Positions 41,965-50,570 are shown, counted from the stretch's first letter. The stretch: 64,000 bases of DNA from an uncultured Acidimicrobiales bacterium (GCA_937997485.1 CALKTH010000022.1:1-64000), one strand, 5' to 3'. The notes: a model not told the origin generated them from the letters alone. Program-made: numbers and translations.

Positions 41965-44900
41965 CTAGAACATCACGGCGTCGGCACCGAGCAACACCCG
42001 AAGCTCGGGGATCAGCCCGCTCTCGGTGTTGGCGTTGAATTCGTCGGTGAGCTTGACGACTTGGCTTTCGCTCAAGTGGATGTACACCGGGGAGTCACCG
42101 CGGTGTCGCTGCAGCACTTCCTTGAGCTCAGCGATCAAGTGATCGGACAGTTGATCGGGCCGCACCTCGAGGCGAATGGGTGCCGCGGAGCCGAGTGAAT
42201 CGGCCTCGAAGACCTCAACGGTCTGGATCATCAACTTGGCCTCGTCGTCTCGCTTCTGGACGCGGGCCCGCACCACTACGACTCGGTCGTCCTCGAGCAG
42301 GTGGCCGTAGTCGGTGAACGTTCGGGGGAAGACCATGCACTCCGACGAGTCGGTGAGATCCTCGAGGATGAAGATCCCCATGAGATCACCCTTCTTGGTC
42401 CATTTGCGCTGCAACTGCGTGACCACACCGCCGATCACGACCGATGCGCCATCTTCCATTCCCTCGAGCTCCGACATTGAGTGTTCGCTTCGGCGCTTGA
42501 GCGCTCCCTCGAGCCCCATCAATGGGTGGTCAGAGACGTACAGACCGAGCATCTCCTTCTCGAACGCCAGACGTCGGCTCTTGTCGAATTCTTGATCGGA
42601 GATTTGAGGCCGGTCGTCGAAGCTGGGGCCGCCAGCATCGTCTCCCCCACCGAACAGCGTCATCACGCCCATGTCGTGCTCTTTGCGAGACGCCACGGTC
42701 TTGTCGATGATCTCTTCGAAGCAGAGCAGCAGACCTTGGCGGGCATGGCCGAGTGAGTCGAAGCCACCGGCCTTGATGAGCGACTCGATCGCTCGCTTGT
42801 TGAGGACGGCGTAGTCGACACGCTCGACGAAGTCGATGAAGTCGACGAACGGGCCGTTGGCTCGCCGTTCCTTGATGATGAGTTCGACCAAACCCTCGCC
42901 GACGTTGCGCACGGCACTGAGCCCGAAGGTGATGGCGTTGAAGTCGTTGGGCGCCGTTGGGTCCGGGTTCGGGATCGAGCCGAAGTTCATGTCCGAACGG
43001 TTGACGTCGGGCACGAGCACGCTCACGCCCAGCTGACGGCATTCGTTGAGGTAAATGCCTGCCTTGTCGAGGCTGGACTTCACGCTGGTGAGCAGCGAGG
43101 CGAAGTACTCGACCGGATAATTCGCCTTCAGGAAGGCCGTTTGGAAGCTGACGAAGCCATAGCCGTAGGAGTGGCTCTTGTTGAAGGCGTAGTCGGCGAA
43201 GCCCTCGATGGTGGTGAACATGTCTTCACCGAACGTGACGCCGTAGCCCAGGTCGTCACAGCCCTTGATGAACTTCTCGCGCTCGAGCGCCATGAGTTCA
43301 CGCTTCTTCTTGCCGGCAGCCTTTCGCAGGTTGTCGGCCTCGGCGAGCGTGTAGCCAGCGAACTTCTGGCTCGCCCGCATCATCTGCTCTTGGTAGATCA
43401 TGAGGCCGTAGCTCTCCCCCATGATCTCCTCGGCATCGGGATGCACGTAGCTGACCTCTTGCCGTCCGTTCTTGCGGTCGGCGTAGTCGTTGTGCATGTT
43501 GGCCGCCATCGGGCCGGGTCGATAGAGGGCCACGAGGGCGGCCACGTCTTCGAATCCGGTGGGGGCCATTGAGCGCATGAGCGCACGCATCGGTGGCGAC
43601 TCGAGCTGGAACACGCCGATGGTCTGGCCAGCTTGCAGCAGCTTGTAGGTGTTCTGGTCTTCCAGGTCGACGTGGTCGATGTCGACGGTGACGCCATGCA
43701 CCTCTTCGATCAGCGCGATGGCATCACTGATCACGTCGAGGTTGCGCAAACCCAGGAAGTCCATCTTGAGCAGGCCCAGCGACTCGACGCCGTTCATTTC
43801 GTACTGAGTCACCACCGGTGACTCTTCGATCGGCTTGCCCGATTCCGGCTTGCGCTGGATGGGCAGGTAGGTGGTGAGGGGCTCCTTGGTAATCACCACG
43901 GCGGCGGCGTGGATGCCGTCGGAACGGCGGAGACCTTCGAGCCCCTTCGCGACCTCGATGACCTTGGCCACGTCCGGCTCGTTCTCGGTCATCGTGCGAA
44001 GTTCGCCCGCCATCGCGTAGCCGTCCTTGTACTTCTCCGAGGGTTCGAAGCAGTACTTGAGCGGGGTGTCTCGACCCATGATCAGCGGCGGCATGGCCTT
44101 GGCGATCTTGTCGCCGACGGCGTAGGGGTAGCCGAGCACACGGGCCCCATCTCGAACGGCGGCCCGGGCCTTGATCTGGCCGAACGTGACGATCTGGGCC
44201 ACGCGGTCGCGCCCGTAGCGCTCGGCGCAGTAGTTGATCATCTGATCCCGGTACCGGGTGTCGAAGTCCATGTCGATGTCGGGCATCGAGATACGGGACG
44301 GATTGAGGAACCGTTCGAACAGGAGGTCGTATTTGATGGGATCGAGGTCGGTGATCCAGAGCGTGTAGGCCACCGCACAGCCGGCAGCCGAACCACGGCC
44401 GGGACCGACACGGATGCCGACGTCTCGGGCGTAACGAATCATGTCCCACGTGATGAGGAAGTAGGACGAGAAGCCCATGTCTCGGATGACCTTGAGTTCG
44501 AACTCGAGTCGTTCAACCGCCTCTTCAGAGATGTTGTCGCCCCAACGCTTGCGTGCGCCCTCGAAGGTGAGGTGGTGCAGGTAGTCGTCGGCGCCCTCGA
44601 AACCCTCGGGAATCGGGAAGTCAGGCAGCAAGGGTTTGCCGAACTCAATCTCCACGTTGCAGCGTTCGGCGATCCAGAGCGAGTTGTCGCACGCCTCGGG
44701 GATCTCGGCCCATTGATGACGCATCTCGGACGCGCTCTTCAGGTAGTGCTGATCGCCGCTGAACTTGAAGCGGTCGGGATCGCTCATGAGCGAGCCGGTC
44801 TGCACACAGAGCAGCGCGTCATGCGCGTCGTGATCGACCCGGTTCGTGTAGTGAGAATCGTTGGTGGCGAGGATCGGCGCCTGGATCTTGCGGGCGATGT

Positions 44901-46653
44901 CGATGAGCTGCGGATTGGTCTTGTGCTGCTCGGGGATCCCGTGATCTTGCAGCTCGATGAAGAGGTTGTCTCGACCGAAGATGTCTTGCAGCCGGGCAGC
45001 TTTCTCGAGCGCCTGCTGCTCATTGCCCTGGAGCAGCGACTGCAGCACGTGTCCACCGAGACAGCCGGTGGTGGCAATTACGCCCTCGGAGTGCTTCTCC
45101 AGCAGTTCCCAGTCACAGTTGTGCACGGCAAAGTCGGTGACGTAGGAGTGATCCTCTTCGACCTCGAAGTTGTAGACGAGCCCGTCGTACCGTTTGGTCT
45201 GAACGTCCTTGATCGCTCGATACACGTAGTCGTCGTCTTGGAGCGTGCGTCGGTCGTCGAGCGCCTGGTGGTCCGAAGAGTCGTTCGAGCGGAACTGGTC
45301 GGCGTGCGCTTCGCTCGGGAGCTCGAAGCGCTCGACTGCAGCGAAGTCGCCATTGAGCGTCGCCCGCAGCATGCGCACCTGCCACGCCAGGGTCTCGGAC
45401 GTCTGCGTGAAGGCGGTAAACCGATCGTTGCGCGAACCGTCGCCGTCGAACAGACCACGGACCACTGCCTCTTGGAAACTCCTCGGCGTCTCCCAGATGA
45501 ATCCAGGCAGGTGCTTGTTCGACGCGCCCGTCCCGCAAAGGTCCGAGAGCAACTCTGCCAACAAGGCGGACGACGAGCGGATGTCGACGCCTCGGTGGCC
45601 AGGACGGTCCTCCGGACCGGAAACGGTTGGAGCGCGGCCCACGAGGCGTTCGATGACCGCCGAGCACGCGTCGATGATGTCGCCCTCGGACTCGGGCACC
45701 GTGAGGCGCACCTCACCTCGGATGACGTACCCCTCTGCCACGTACAGGCCGAGGAAGTAGCCGAACTCTTCGTCGAGCTTGATGCTGTCGGGGAAGTCGG
45801 CGTAGTGACGGGTCGGCCCCATGCCAGTTCGTTCCGAGCTCAAGAAGTAGCGATTCGGAATCTCAGGATCGGACTCCCACGTCACATGAACCGACGGAAA
45901 GATCTCGGCCATCGTCTCCGGCGAATGCACCTTCGGGAGGCAGACCCACGAGTTCCAGTTCGTGGCGTTCTCTGCGCTCGAAGGTCGTCCGGGCACGATG
46001 TCCTTCGCCTCGACCCACGATCGTTCGCCATCGCGGTCACGAACGAGAACAGGATGCTCACCCGTCATCCAGGTTGTGCGTGAGTAGCGGTTGTTCAGCT
46101 TGACGCCGAACAGCTCACCTTCGTGCCGTCGGCTCATTGTCTGTGTGACTGGCCGGAATCGCCCCTGGTGAGTCAGCACCATGTCGCCGACTGCGATCTC
46201 TTCGATCGGCTTGATGCCCGTTTCGGTGATGATCTCTTGCCCGGCTGGGAAGCAGCGTGGCTTGTAGTGGAAGCCCGACATGAAGGCCTCAGAGGACATC
46301 TCGATGAGGTTTCGGTAGCCGATGTTGTTCTCGGCCAGGGCGATCAGGTGGTAGTAGAGCTTCTTGCCGCCATCGGAGTTACCGCCGGAATCGTCCATCT
46401 TTCCTCGGCGACTCGGACGCTCGAATCGAGACTCGTGTGCCTGATAGAGCTCGATGCCGATGATGGGATTGATGTCGTGCGACTTGCAGGCGTTGTAGAA
46501 GTCGAGAACGCCGTACATGTTGCCGTGGTCGGTGATCCCGAGCGCCGGTTGCCCGTCGGCAGCGGCTGCGGCCACGAGATCGTCCAGCCGCGACGCACCA
46601 TCGAGCATCGAGTACTCGGTGTGCACATGGAGATGGGTGAACGACGAACCCAC
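41965..46653 (-). CDS. dnaE: DNA polymerase III alpha subunit (DnaE1) containing an intein
   Basis: The 1562-residue precursor becomes about 1183 residues after removal of a 379-residue intein, the normal DnaE1 length. The N-terminal PHP domain has HLHVHTEYSMLDG and TDHGNM, with its metal-binding histidines retained. The palm has GPGRGSAAG and PDIDMDFDTRYRDQM (catalytic aspartates). YRPGPM and KKKRELM match the fingers, and VVIGGVVTQLQRKWTKKGDLM the OB-fold near the C-terminus. It is the main replicative polymerase. Its stop converges on the third Wzz gene with a 15-nt gap, which marks the end of the polysaccharide locus. Confidence 0.97.
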   Translation of the reverse strand: MGSSFTHLHVHTEYSMLDGASRLDDLVAAAAADGQPALGITDHGNMYGVLDFYNACKSHDINPIIGIELYQAHESRFERPSRRGKMDDSGGNSDGGKKLYYHLIALAENNIGYRNLIEMSSEAFMSGFHYKPRCFPAGQEIITETGIKPIEEIAVGDMVLTHQGRFRPVTQTMSRRHEGELFGVKLNNRYSRTTWMTGEHPVLVRDRDGERSWVEAKDIVPGRPSSAENATNWNSWVCLPKVHSPETMAEIFPSVHVTWESDPEIPNRYFLSSERTGMGPTRHYADFPDSIKLDEEFGYFLGLYVAEGYVIRGEVRLTVPESEGDIIDACSAVIERLVGRAPTVSGPEDRPGHRGVDIRSSSALLAELLSDLCGTGASNKHLPGFIWETPRSFQEAVVRGLFDGDGSRNDRFTAFTQTSETLAWQVRMLRATLNGDFAAVERFELPSEAHADQFRSNDSSDHQALDDRRTLQDDDYVYRAIKDVQTKRYDGLVYNFEVEEDHSYVTDFAVHNCDWELLEKHSEGVIATTGCLGGHVLQSLLQGNEQQALEKAARLQDIFGRDNLFIELQDHGIPEQHKTNPQLIDIARKIQAPILATNDSHYTNRVDHDAHDALLCVQTGSLMSDPDRFKFSGDQHYLKSASEMRHQWAEIPEACDNSLWIAERCNVEIEFGKPLLPDFPIPEGFEGADDYLHHLTFEGARKRWGDNISEEAVERLEFELKVIRDMGFSSYFLITWDMIRYARDVGIRVGPGRGSAAGCAVAYTLWITDLDPIKYDLLFERFLNPSRISMPDIDMDFDTRYRDQMINYCAERYGRDRVAQIVTFGQIKARAAVRDGARVLGYPYAVGDKIAKAMPPLIMGRDTPLKYCFEPSEKYKDGYAMAGELRTMTENEPDVAKVIEVAKGLEGLRRSDGIHAAAVVITKEPLTTYLPIQRKPESGKPIEESPVVTQYEMNGVESLGLLKMDFLGLRNLDVISDAIALIEEVHGVTVDIDHVDLEDQNTYKLLQAGQTIGVFQLESPPMRALMRSMAPTGFEDVAALVALYRPGPMAANMHNDYADRKNGRQEVSYVHPDAEEIMGESYGLMIYQEQMMRASQKFAGYTLAEADNLRKAAGKKKRELMALEREKFIKGCDDLGYGVTFGEDMFTTIEGFADYAFNKSHSYGYGFVSFQTAFLKANYPVEYFASLLTSVKSSLDKAGIYLNECRQLGVSVLVPDVNRSDMNFGSIPNPDPTAPNDFNAITFGLSAVRNVGEGLVELIIKERRANGPFVDFIDFVERVDYAVLNKRAIESLIKAGGFDSLGHARQGLLLCFEEIIDKTVASRKEHDMGVMTLFGGGDDAGGPSFDDRPQISDQEFDKSRRLAFEKEMLGLYVSDHPLMGLEGALKRRSEHSMSELEGMEDGASVVIGGVVTQLQRKWTKKGDLMGIFILEDLTDSSECMVFPRTFTDYGHLLEDDRVVVVRARVQKRDDEAKLMIQTVEVFEADSLGSAAPIRLEVRPDQLSDHLIAELKEVLQRHRGDSPVYIHLSESQVVKLTDEFNANTESGLIPELRVLLGADAVMF
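45118..46254 (-). mobile_element. Intein with LAGLIDADG homing endonuclease in DnaE PHP region
   Basis: The intein spans DnaE residues C134 to N512. Block A is CFPAGQEIITETGIKPIEEI with catalytic Cys1. Block B is TWMTGEHPVLV with the TxxH histidine. Endonuclease motifs are FGYFLGLYVAEGYV and VVRGLFDGDGSR. Block F is YDGLVYNFEVEEDHSYVTD, and block G FAVHN precedes the +1 Cys. Splicing would join HYKPR to CDWELLEK, restoring the conserved PHP-domain motif. All catalytic residues for splicing are present (C1, block B His, terminal HN, C+1), and both endonuclease acidic positions are filled (E, D), so it may be active in both roles. Confidence 0.96.
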
Positions 46654-46898
46654 GGTGACTCCCCTGCCCTTTCGGGCCTGCTCTCGGGTCAGCAGCTCAA
46701 CCGGACTCCGGCACTGCTCACCTCAGTTCCTGTCCGCCGAACCCACGCTTCAGCGACGAATGACACGAGTGTAATTCGGTCAAGGCCATTCACTCCAGCC
46801 GTTCGCTCAACCTAGCAGGGCACCGAACTTCTGCCGGTGGGCTCACGACCCTCGATTGCCGATCGCCAAGGGGACCGGCGGCGGACAGCCCGGAGGGA

Positions 46899-47777
46899 CT
46901 AGTTCAGACCGGTCTTGGTCCGGAACTCCGGCGAATCGCTGAATGACAGCATGACGTCGCCTCGGCTGGCGCCGTTTCGCATCTGGGTGAGCCAGAAGGA
47001 TCGGCCACCAGAGTCAGCAGATCGGCCCATCACGTTTCGGTACACGAGATCGATGAAGGCCTGATCCGAGAGCGACCCATAGGTGTCTCGGAACTCGGGT
47101 GAGTTGGCGAACTGGTCGGACACGGTCGCAAGGGTCACGCCGGCGTAGGTCGATTCCACCCAGAAGGCCAGGCCACCAGCATCGGCTTCCCGCAGGAAGT
47201 AGGCCTGGTAGAGGCGACGGACAGAATTCGGGACCGGCTGGTCAGAGCATGTCGACCCGGCCTGCGTGGGCGTGACCCGAGGCGAGGCGGCAGAAGCACG
47301 CAACGTGCCGAGACGCTGGTCCACTCGGCGGAACTGAACCACGGCCCACATGTCGCCGTTGCCATCACAGGCAACACCGATCCCAGCCACGCCGATGTTC
47401 GGGTCGACGATGAGATGGCGGTGCGAAGCGGAGCGCATCCATGCGTCGGTGATCTGGCCCGTTCGCTGACCGCGAGCCACGATCTCGATGTTGGTCTCGG
47501 GCGAGTGGGCCAAGTTCTGCGAGCGAACGAGTGCGTTGCTCCAGACCTGGGCATCGCCAGCGAGCGAGTCTTCGAACCGCACGGGGTTCAGTCCTCGGGC
47601 CGCTCGCTCGGCGTTGAGCTGGGCGCCGAATTCGCCGATCAGGCCAGCAGCGGCGGGAGCGGGCTCGGATGCACCGGCGGCGTTGGGGAGGGCGAGCGAC
47701 GAGACCAAGGCCAGAACGAGCGCAAGGCTGCTCAGCAAGACGGATCGTCGTCGGGAGGGGCGAAGAACATCCGACAT
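46899..47777 (-). CDS. Secreted CAP/SCP-domain protein with C-terminal DUF4214
   Basis: About 292 residues from ATG 47777 (MSDVLRPS). A signal peptide with SVLLSSLALVLALVSSLALPNAAGA is followed by a CAP domain: LNAERAARGLNPVRF, LAHSPETNIEIVARG, and AWMRSASHRHLIVDP, retaining the HR and Glu positions typical of bacterial SCP proteins. The C-terminal ~95 residues form a DUF4214 unit with two similar halves (LYQAYFLREADAGGLAFW and VYRNVMGRSADSGGRSFW). It is likely exported; its function is unknown. A good sigma-A-like promoter with an operator-like palindrome lies directly upstream. Confidence 0.85.
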   Translation of the reverse strand: MSDVLRPSRRRSVLLSSLALVLALVSSLALPNAAGASEPAPAAAGLIGEFGAQLNAERAARGLNPVRFEDSLAGDAQVWSNALVRSQNLAHSPETNIEIVARGQRTGQITDAWMRSASHRHLIVDPNIGVAGIGVACDGNGDMWAVVQFRRVDQRLGTLRASAASPRVTPTQAGSTCSDQPVPNSVRRLYQAYFLREADAGGLAFWVESTYAGVTLATVSDQFANSPEFRDTYGSLSDQAFIDLVYRNVMGRSADSGGRSFWLTQMRNGASRGDVMLSFSDSPEFRTKTGLN

Positions 47778-47786
47778 CGGATTGAC

Positions 47787-47815
47787 ATATTGACGACACC
47801 GATCGGTCACGTCAA
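47787..47815 (-). promoter_or_regulatory. Sigma-A-like promoter with embedded 24-bp imperfect palindrome
   Basis: On the minus strand TTGACG (47810-47815), a 17-nt spacer and CAATAT (47787-47792) form a good -35/-10 pair, ending 9 nt before ATG 47777. The spacer and box edges make up TGACGTGACCGATCGGTGTCGTCA (47791-47814), an imperfect palindrome with a perfect ACCGATCGGT core and TGACG/CGTCA ends. A repressor bound there would block RNA polymerase. Role is inferred. Confidence 0.6.
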
Positions 47816-47825
47816 GACAATCGGG

Positions 47826-47850
47826 CGAAAAACCGCTTCGTAAAGCGTTG
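47826..47850 (-). terminator. Intrinsic terminator of the GNAT-like gene
   Basis: On the minus strand AACGCTT-TACG-AAGCGGTT is followed by TTT, a short bulged hairpin running into a T-tract about 100 nt past the stop of the GNAT-like gene. It lies upstream of the CAP/SCP promoter, as expected for a unit boundary. Confidence 0.6.
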
Positions 47851-47873
47851 GACAGCCAAATTTTGTCGGCTGA

Positions 47874-47905
47874 TCACCACGGAGAGTGGTGAAATGGGCC
47901 CATTT
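47874..47905. repeat. Hairpin TCACCAC-GGAGA-GTGGTGA adjoining perfect palindrome AAATGGGCCCATTT
   Basis: Two symmetric elements abut, overlapping by one base: a 7-bp stem with a 5-nt loop (47874-47892) and a 14-bp perfect palindrome (47892-47905). Both are in the gap between the GNAT-like stop and the CAP/SCP promoter. They may be a second terminator or a protein binding site. Confidence 0.5.
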
Positions 47906-47942
47906 GGCGTCGCGATTTCGTCACAATGCGACGAGGAAACGG

Positions 47943-48599
47943 CTAGCTCGCGGGCGATTGGAATCCGTCGAGGAACTCCGCCATCGCCCATCCCCAGGCA
48001 ATGACATGTTGCCCGGCGTCCACATCGACATCGGCGAGCACGTCCTCAGCACCGATGTTCTTGAGCGACTCGTGATCGAACACGAGGTGCTCCCCATCGC
48101 CAGTGGCAATCATGGAACGGTCATCGAACGCCACTGCACCGAAGCGCTTTGCGAGGCGTCGGCCCCAGGCCCGCTCCTCACCGTTCGCCCGCTCACCCGG
48201 CCAGGGTCGCACATCGGTGAGATCGCGCAGCGCTTCGAACGCTCCAACCGACGTCAACCGAGTCGCAACGACAACATCTTCATCGGGAAAGGCCATGAGC
48301 GTCTTGTGGAACTGCTCGTGCATCAAACTGGCCAGAACTGCCGAACGGCGTCGGCTGCGGGCGACCGCAGCGACCCCGATCACGAGCGACGGCGTGCCGC
48401 CGATGCGCTCGAGCGTGGTGAAGGCGAAGCCCACGAGCTTGCCCTCATCGAAGGCTTGGCTGACGAGCACCCACTTCTCGGCCTGCTTTGACAGCGCACC
48501 GACTTCCCAGCCTTCGCCTCTGACACTGAGATCAGCCATCTCGCCGAGCTCGGCATCGCTCAGCGCAGTGCAGTCCTTCGTAAAGACATCGACGGTCAT
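47943..48599 (-). CDS. Hypothetical protein, possible GNAT-fold acetyltransferase
   Basis: About 218 residues from ATG 48599, preceded by AAGGGGGA. The middle contains KLVGFAFTTLERIGGTPSLVIGVAAVARSRRRSAVLASLMHEQF, which resembles the beta4-alpha3 region of GNAT N-acetyltransferases: strand, then Arg/Gly-rich CoA-pyrophosphate loop, then helix. No catalytic or substrate motif is clear. The track ORF starts at 48812, but that extension lacks similarity. The gene is monocistronic, between terminator-like hairpins on each side. The GNAT call is tentative. Confidence 0.6.
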   Translation of the reverse strand: MTVDVFTKDCTALSDAELGEMADLSVRGEGWEVGALSKQAEKWVLVSQAFDEGKLVGFAFTTLERIGGTPSLVIGVAAVARSRRRSAVLASLMHEQFHKTLMAFPDEDVVVATRLTSVGAFEALRDLTDVRPWPGERANGEERAWGRRLAKRFGAVAFDDRSMIATGDGEHLVFDHESLKNIGAEDVLADVDVDAGQHVIAWGWAMAEFLDGFQSPAS

Positions 48600-48673
48600 C
48601 GAGCCATCCCCCTTGCAGTGGCCTTGCGGCCCGGTTGTGTCTGAACGACCGGCCGCCTGGTGCTTCCACGGTT

Positions 48674-48691
48674 GCGTCACCGCAGTGACGC
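48674..48691. repeat. Hairpin GCGTCAC-CGCA-GTGACGC upstream of the GNAT-like gene
   Basis: A perfect 7-bp stem, extendable to about 10 bp with one bulge (GTTGCGTCAC / GTGACGCCAAC), lies 75 nt upstream of the GNAT-like start. It may be an operator. Confidence 0.45.
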
Positions 48692-48810
48692 CAACGGGGA
48701 TGCCAATGCCCTTCGATGCGTTTGCTACCCCCTTGTGGCAATCACACCTGGCACGTGCTGTCGACGGCCGAATCGACCTCCAAAGCTTCCCGCTGTTCGG
48801 CCACCGGTGC

Positions 48811-48834
48811 AAACTGAGATGGCGAGAATCTCAG
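48811..48834 (-). terminator. Terminator-like hairpin after bpa
   Basis: On the minus strand CTGAGAT-TCTCGCC-ATCTCAG forms a perfect 7-bp stem followed by TTT, starting 3 nt after the bpa stop codon. The T-run is short, so efficiency is uncertain. Confidence 0.6.
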
Positions 48835-48837
48835 CGC

Positions 48838-49389
48838 CTAGAGGTAGACGCCGCTTTGAGGCACCTGCTGGGAGCCTTGATTCTGTCCGGCCCCGGGAGG
48901 CAAGGCCTGTGCTTGCTTGATTTGCTGCAGCTGGCTCTGCGCTGCCATCTGCTGCGCCGAGAGTGTGGCCTGGATGCCATGAAACAGTCCTTCAAGCCAA
49001 CCCACGAGCTGCGCCTGAGCAATCCGAAGTTCTGACTCGGATGGCACCTCATCGTCGCCGAACGGCATGGCCAGGCTGTTGAGTTCGTCCTTCAGATCCG
49101 TCGACAGCGCTTCGGACAGTTCTGCGACAGACGTGTCGTAGATCTCTCGCAATCGGTTCCGGCCGCCGAGATCGAGATCCGTCGACCGAACCTCCTGCAG
49201 CAGGACCTTGATCATCGAACCAATGCGCATCACCTTCGCCGGCTCCGACACCGATCCAGGCGGCATCTCCTCGCGCTCGGCGTCGCCTTGCGCCTCGGCA
49301 GAGCGAGTCTGATCTGGCGAGGTGACCTCGTTGGCTTCCAGGATTTCAGGCTCGTCGGGGCTGGTGTCGGCAGGCTGCTCGGTGGTCAT
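48838..49389 (-). CDS. bpa: Bacterial proteasome activator
   Basis: This 183-residue protein has an acidic N-terminal region, then EPAKVMRIGSMIKVLLQEVRSTDL, RNRLREIYDTSVAELSEAL, SELRIAQAQLVGWLEGLFHGIQATLSAQQMAAQ, closely matching Mycobacterium Bpa (Rv3780, DUF2587) across its core. Bpa forms a 12-mer ring that opens the 20S proteasome gate without ATP and feeds it unfolded proteins. Its last four residues dock into the proteasome: GQYL in mycobacteria, GVYL here, which keeps the essential Tyr-Leu. The gene is a strong sign that the organism has an actinobacterial-type proteasome, although none is in this window. Confidence 0.94.
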   Translation of the reverse strand: MTTEQPADTSPDEPEILEANEVTSPDQTRSAEAQGDAEREEMPPGSVSEPAKVMRIGSMIKVLLQEVRSTDLDLGGRNRLREIYDTSVAELSEALSTDLKDELNSLAMPFGDDEVPSESELRIAQAQLVGWLEGLFHGIQATLSAQQMAAQSQLQQIKQAQALPPGAGQNQGSQQVPQSGVYL

Positions 49390-49407
49390 GGCCGGTCAGG
49401 ATAGAGC

Positions 49408-50538
49408 TCAGTTCGTGGCAAGGAGGAGCGGAACCAGCATCTCTGCCGACGTGAGCGAGCCATGCCTCCCGACGAGCGGGAACGGTCCGCCGTCATCGGG
49501 ATCATCAAAGCCGATGGGGGCGAATGGCATCAGGGCGACATCACCGAAACGGTCCCGAACTTCGTGACGAATCACCGGCCCGAACCAGCCTTCGTCCGCC
49601 ATCTGCTCGAACGTCCGGATCCAGGCAACCTGGCCGTGTGCCTCTTCCGCTCTCGCTGCGAGGGTGTCGATGCGATCCTTGTCCGTGTGCAGCCAGCGAA
49701 ATCTCGCCTCGCCGGAGAAGCTCTCGACAAGCTCCATCACCTCGGGTGCCACGTCCACAAGACCGTCGCGACAGTCGACCTGTCCGTGATCGGCCGTGAT
49801 CAAGACCTGGGTTCCCGACGGAACGGTGGCGACCACATCAGCGACGAGGCGGTCCGCGAATGCGACCTCGGCGTCAAACGCTCCGCCCAGTCCGTGCTCG
49901 TGAGAGACCTTGTCGACTCCGTCGTAGTACGCGTAGACGAATCTCGACCCCTCGCGCACCAGGCGGCCGATCTCATGGACCATGACCGCCGTGGTGCGGT
50001 AACCGTGCAGGTCGGCGCCTCGGAGATGGGCTCCGGAGAACCCCGAAGTTCGGAACTCCGCCTTGGAGACCATGTCCACGCGCTCACCGAGGAAGGGTTC
50101 GTACGGCTGAAGCGACGACGGGGGCCACACGCGGCGACCGTCAGGACGACTCTTCGTGCCCCAGCGCAGGCAGTTCAGGACCTCTCCGTCGATCGCCATT
50201 CGGTAGCCGACGATGCCATGCTCGCCGGGCGTGAGACCCGTGGTGATCGAGGTCAGTGCGGTCGCCGTGGTGGACGGCGCCACGCTGGTGATGGCCGCCC
50301 CGGAGCAGTTCGACATCACCGGAGCCAACGCCGCCCGCTCGCGCAGCTGATCCCAGCCGAGCCCGTCGAGGACGAGAAGGACAATGGGTTGGCGAGCATC
50401 GACTTCGACCGCTCCCCCATCCACGGTGGGAATCGACGCCCCTCCGAGCCCGAGAACGACGGGAAGGAGGTCGGTGAGACAGCCACTGCCGAACGCAGGC
50501 AGCACAGGAGACGGGGGGCCGCCGAATTCGGTGATCAC
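49408..50538 (-). CDS. Alkaline-phosphatase-superfamily protein (nucleotide pyrophosphatase/phosphodiesterase type)
   Basis: About 376 residues from GTG 50538. PIVLLVLDGLGWDQL (about 54-68) carries the first metal-ligand Asp, SVAPSTTATALTSITTGLTPGEHGIVGY the nucleophile Thr/Ser region, and AYYDGVDKVSHEHG and ITADHGQV the later metal ligands. This is the type I phosphodiesterase/nucleotide pyrophosphatase family (PF01663). No signal peptide is seen. The start is supported by a leaderless -10 TACCGT 7 nt upstream; the track ORF (to 50712) runs antisense into the Rrf2 gene. Substrate is unknown. Confidence 0.85.
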   Translation of the reverse strand: MITEFGGPPSPVLPAFGSGCLTDLLPVVLGLGGASIPTVDGGAVEVDARQPIVLLVLDGLGWDQLRERAALAPVMSNCSGAAITSVAPSTTATALTSITTGLTPGEHGIVGYRMAIDGEVLNCLRWGTKSRPDGRRVWPPSSLQPYEPFLGERVDMVSKAEFRTSGFSGAHLRGADLHGYRTTAVMVHEIGRLVREGSRFVYAYYDGVDKVSHEHGLGGAFDAEVAFADRLVADVVATVPSGTQVLITADHGQVDCRDGLVDVAPEVMELVESFSGEARFRWLHTDKDRIDTLAARAEEAHGQVAWIRTFEQMADEGWFGPVIRHEVRDRFGDVALMPFAPIGFDDPDDGGPFPLVGRHGSLTSAEMLVPLLLATN

Positions 50539-50545
50539 GTCGGGC

Positions 50546-50563
50546 ACGGTAGACGAGTAGTGT
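50546..50563. promoter_or_regulatory. Back-to-back leaderless promoters for the phosphodiesterase and Rrf2 genes
   Basis: The two divergent genes start only 32 nt apart. The minus-strand -10 is TACCGT (50546-50551), 7 nt before GTG 50538. The plus-strand -10 is TAGTGT (50558-50563), 7 nt before GTG 50571. The two -10 boxes are 6 nt apart, so each polymerase would block the other, and -35 regions would overlap the opposite gene. Confidence 0.55.
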
Positions 50564-50570
50564 CTCGCCC

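Noticed and set aside
43909-46083. 724-residue plus-strand ORF opposite dnaE
   Set aside because: Antisense shadow of dnaE and its intein; no recognisable domain.
46654-46898. Possible regulatory element or small gene between the CAP/SCP gene and dnaE
   Set aside because: Only a weak 5-bp inverted repeat (CACCG...CGGTG) was seen. No promoter pair or conserved frame stood out.
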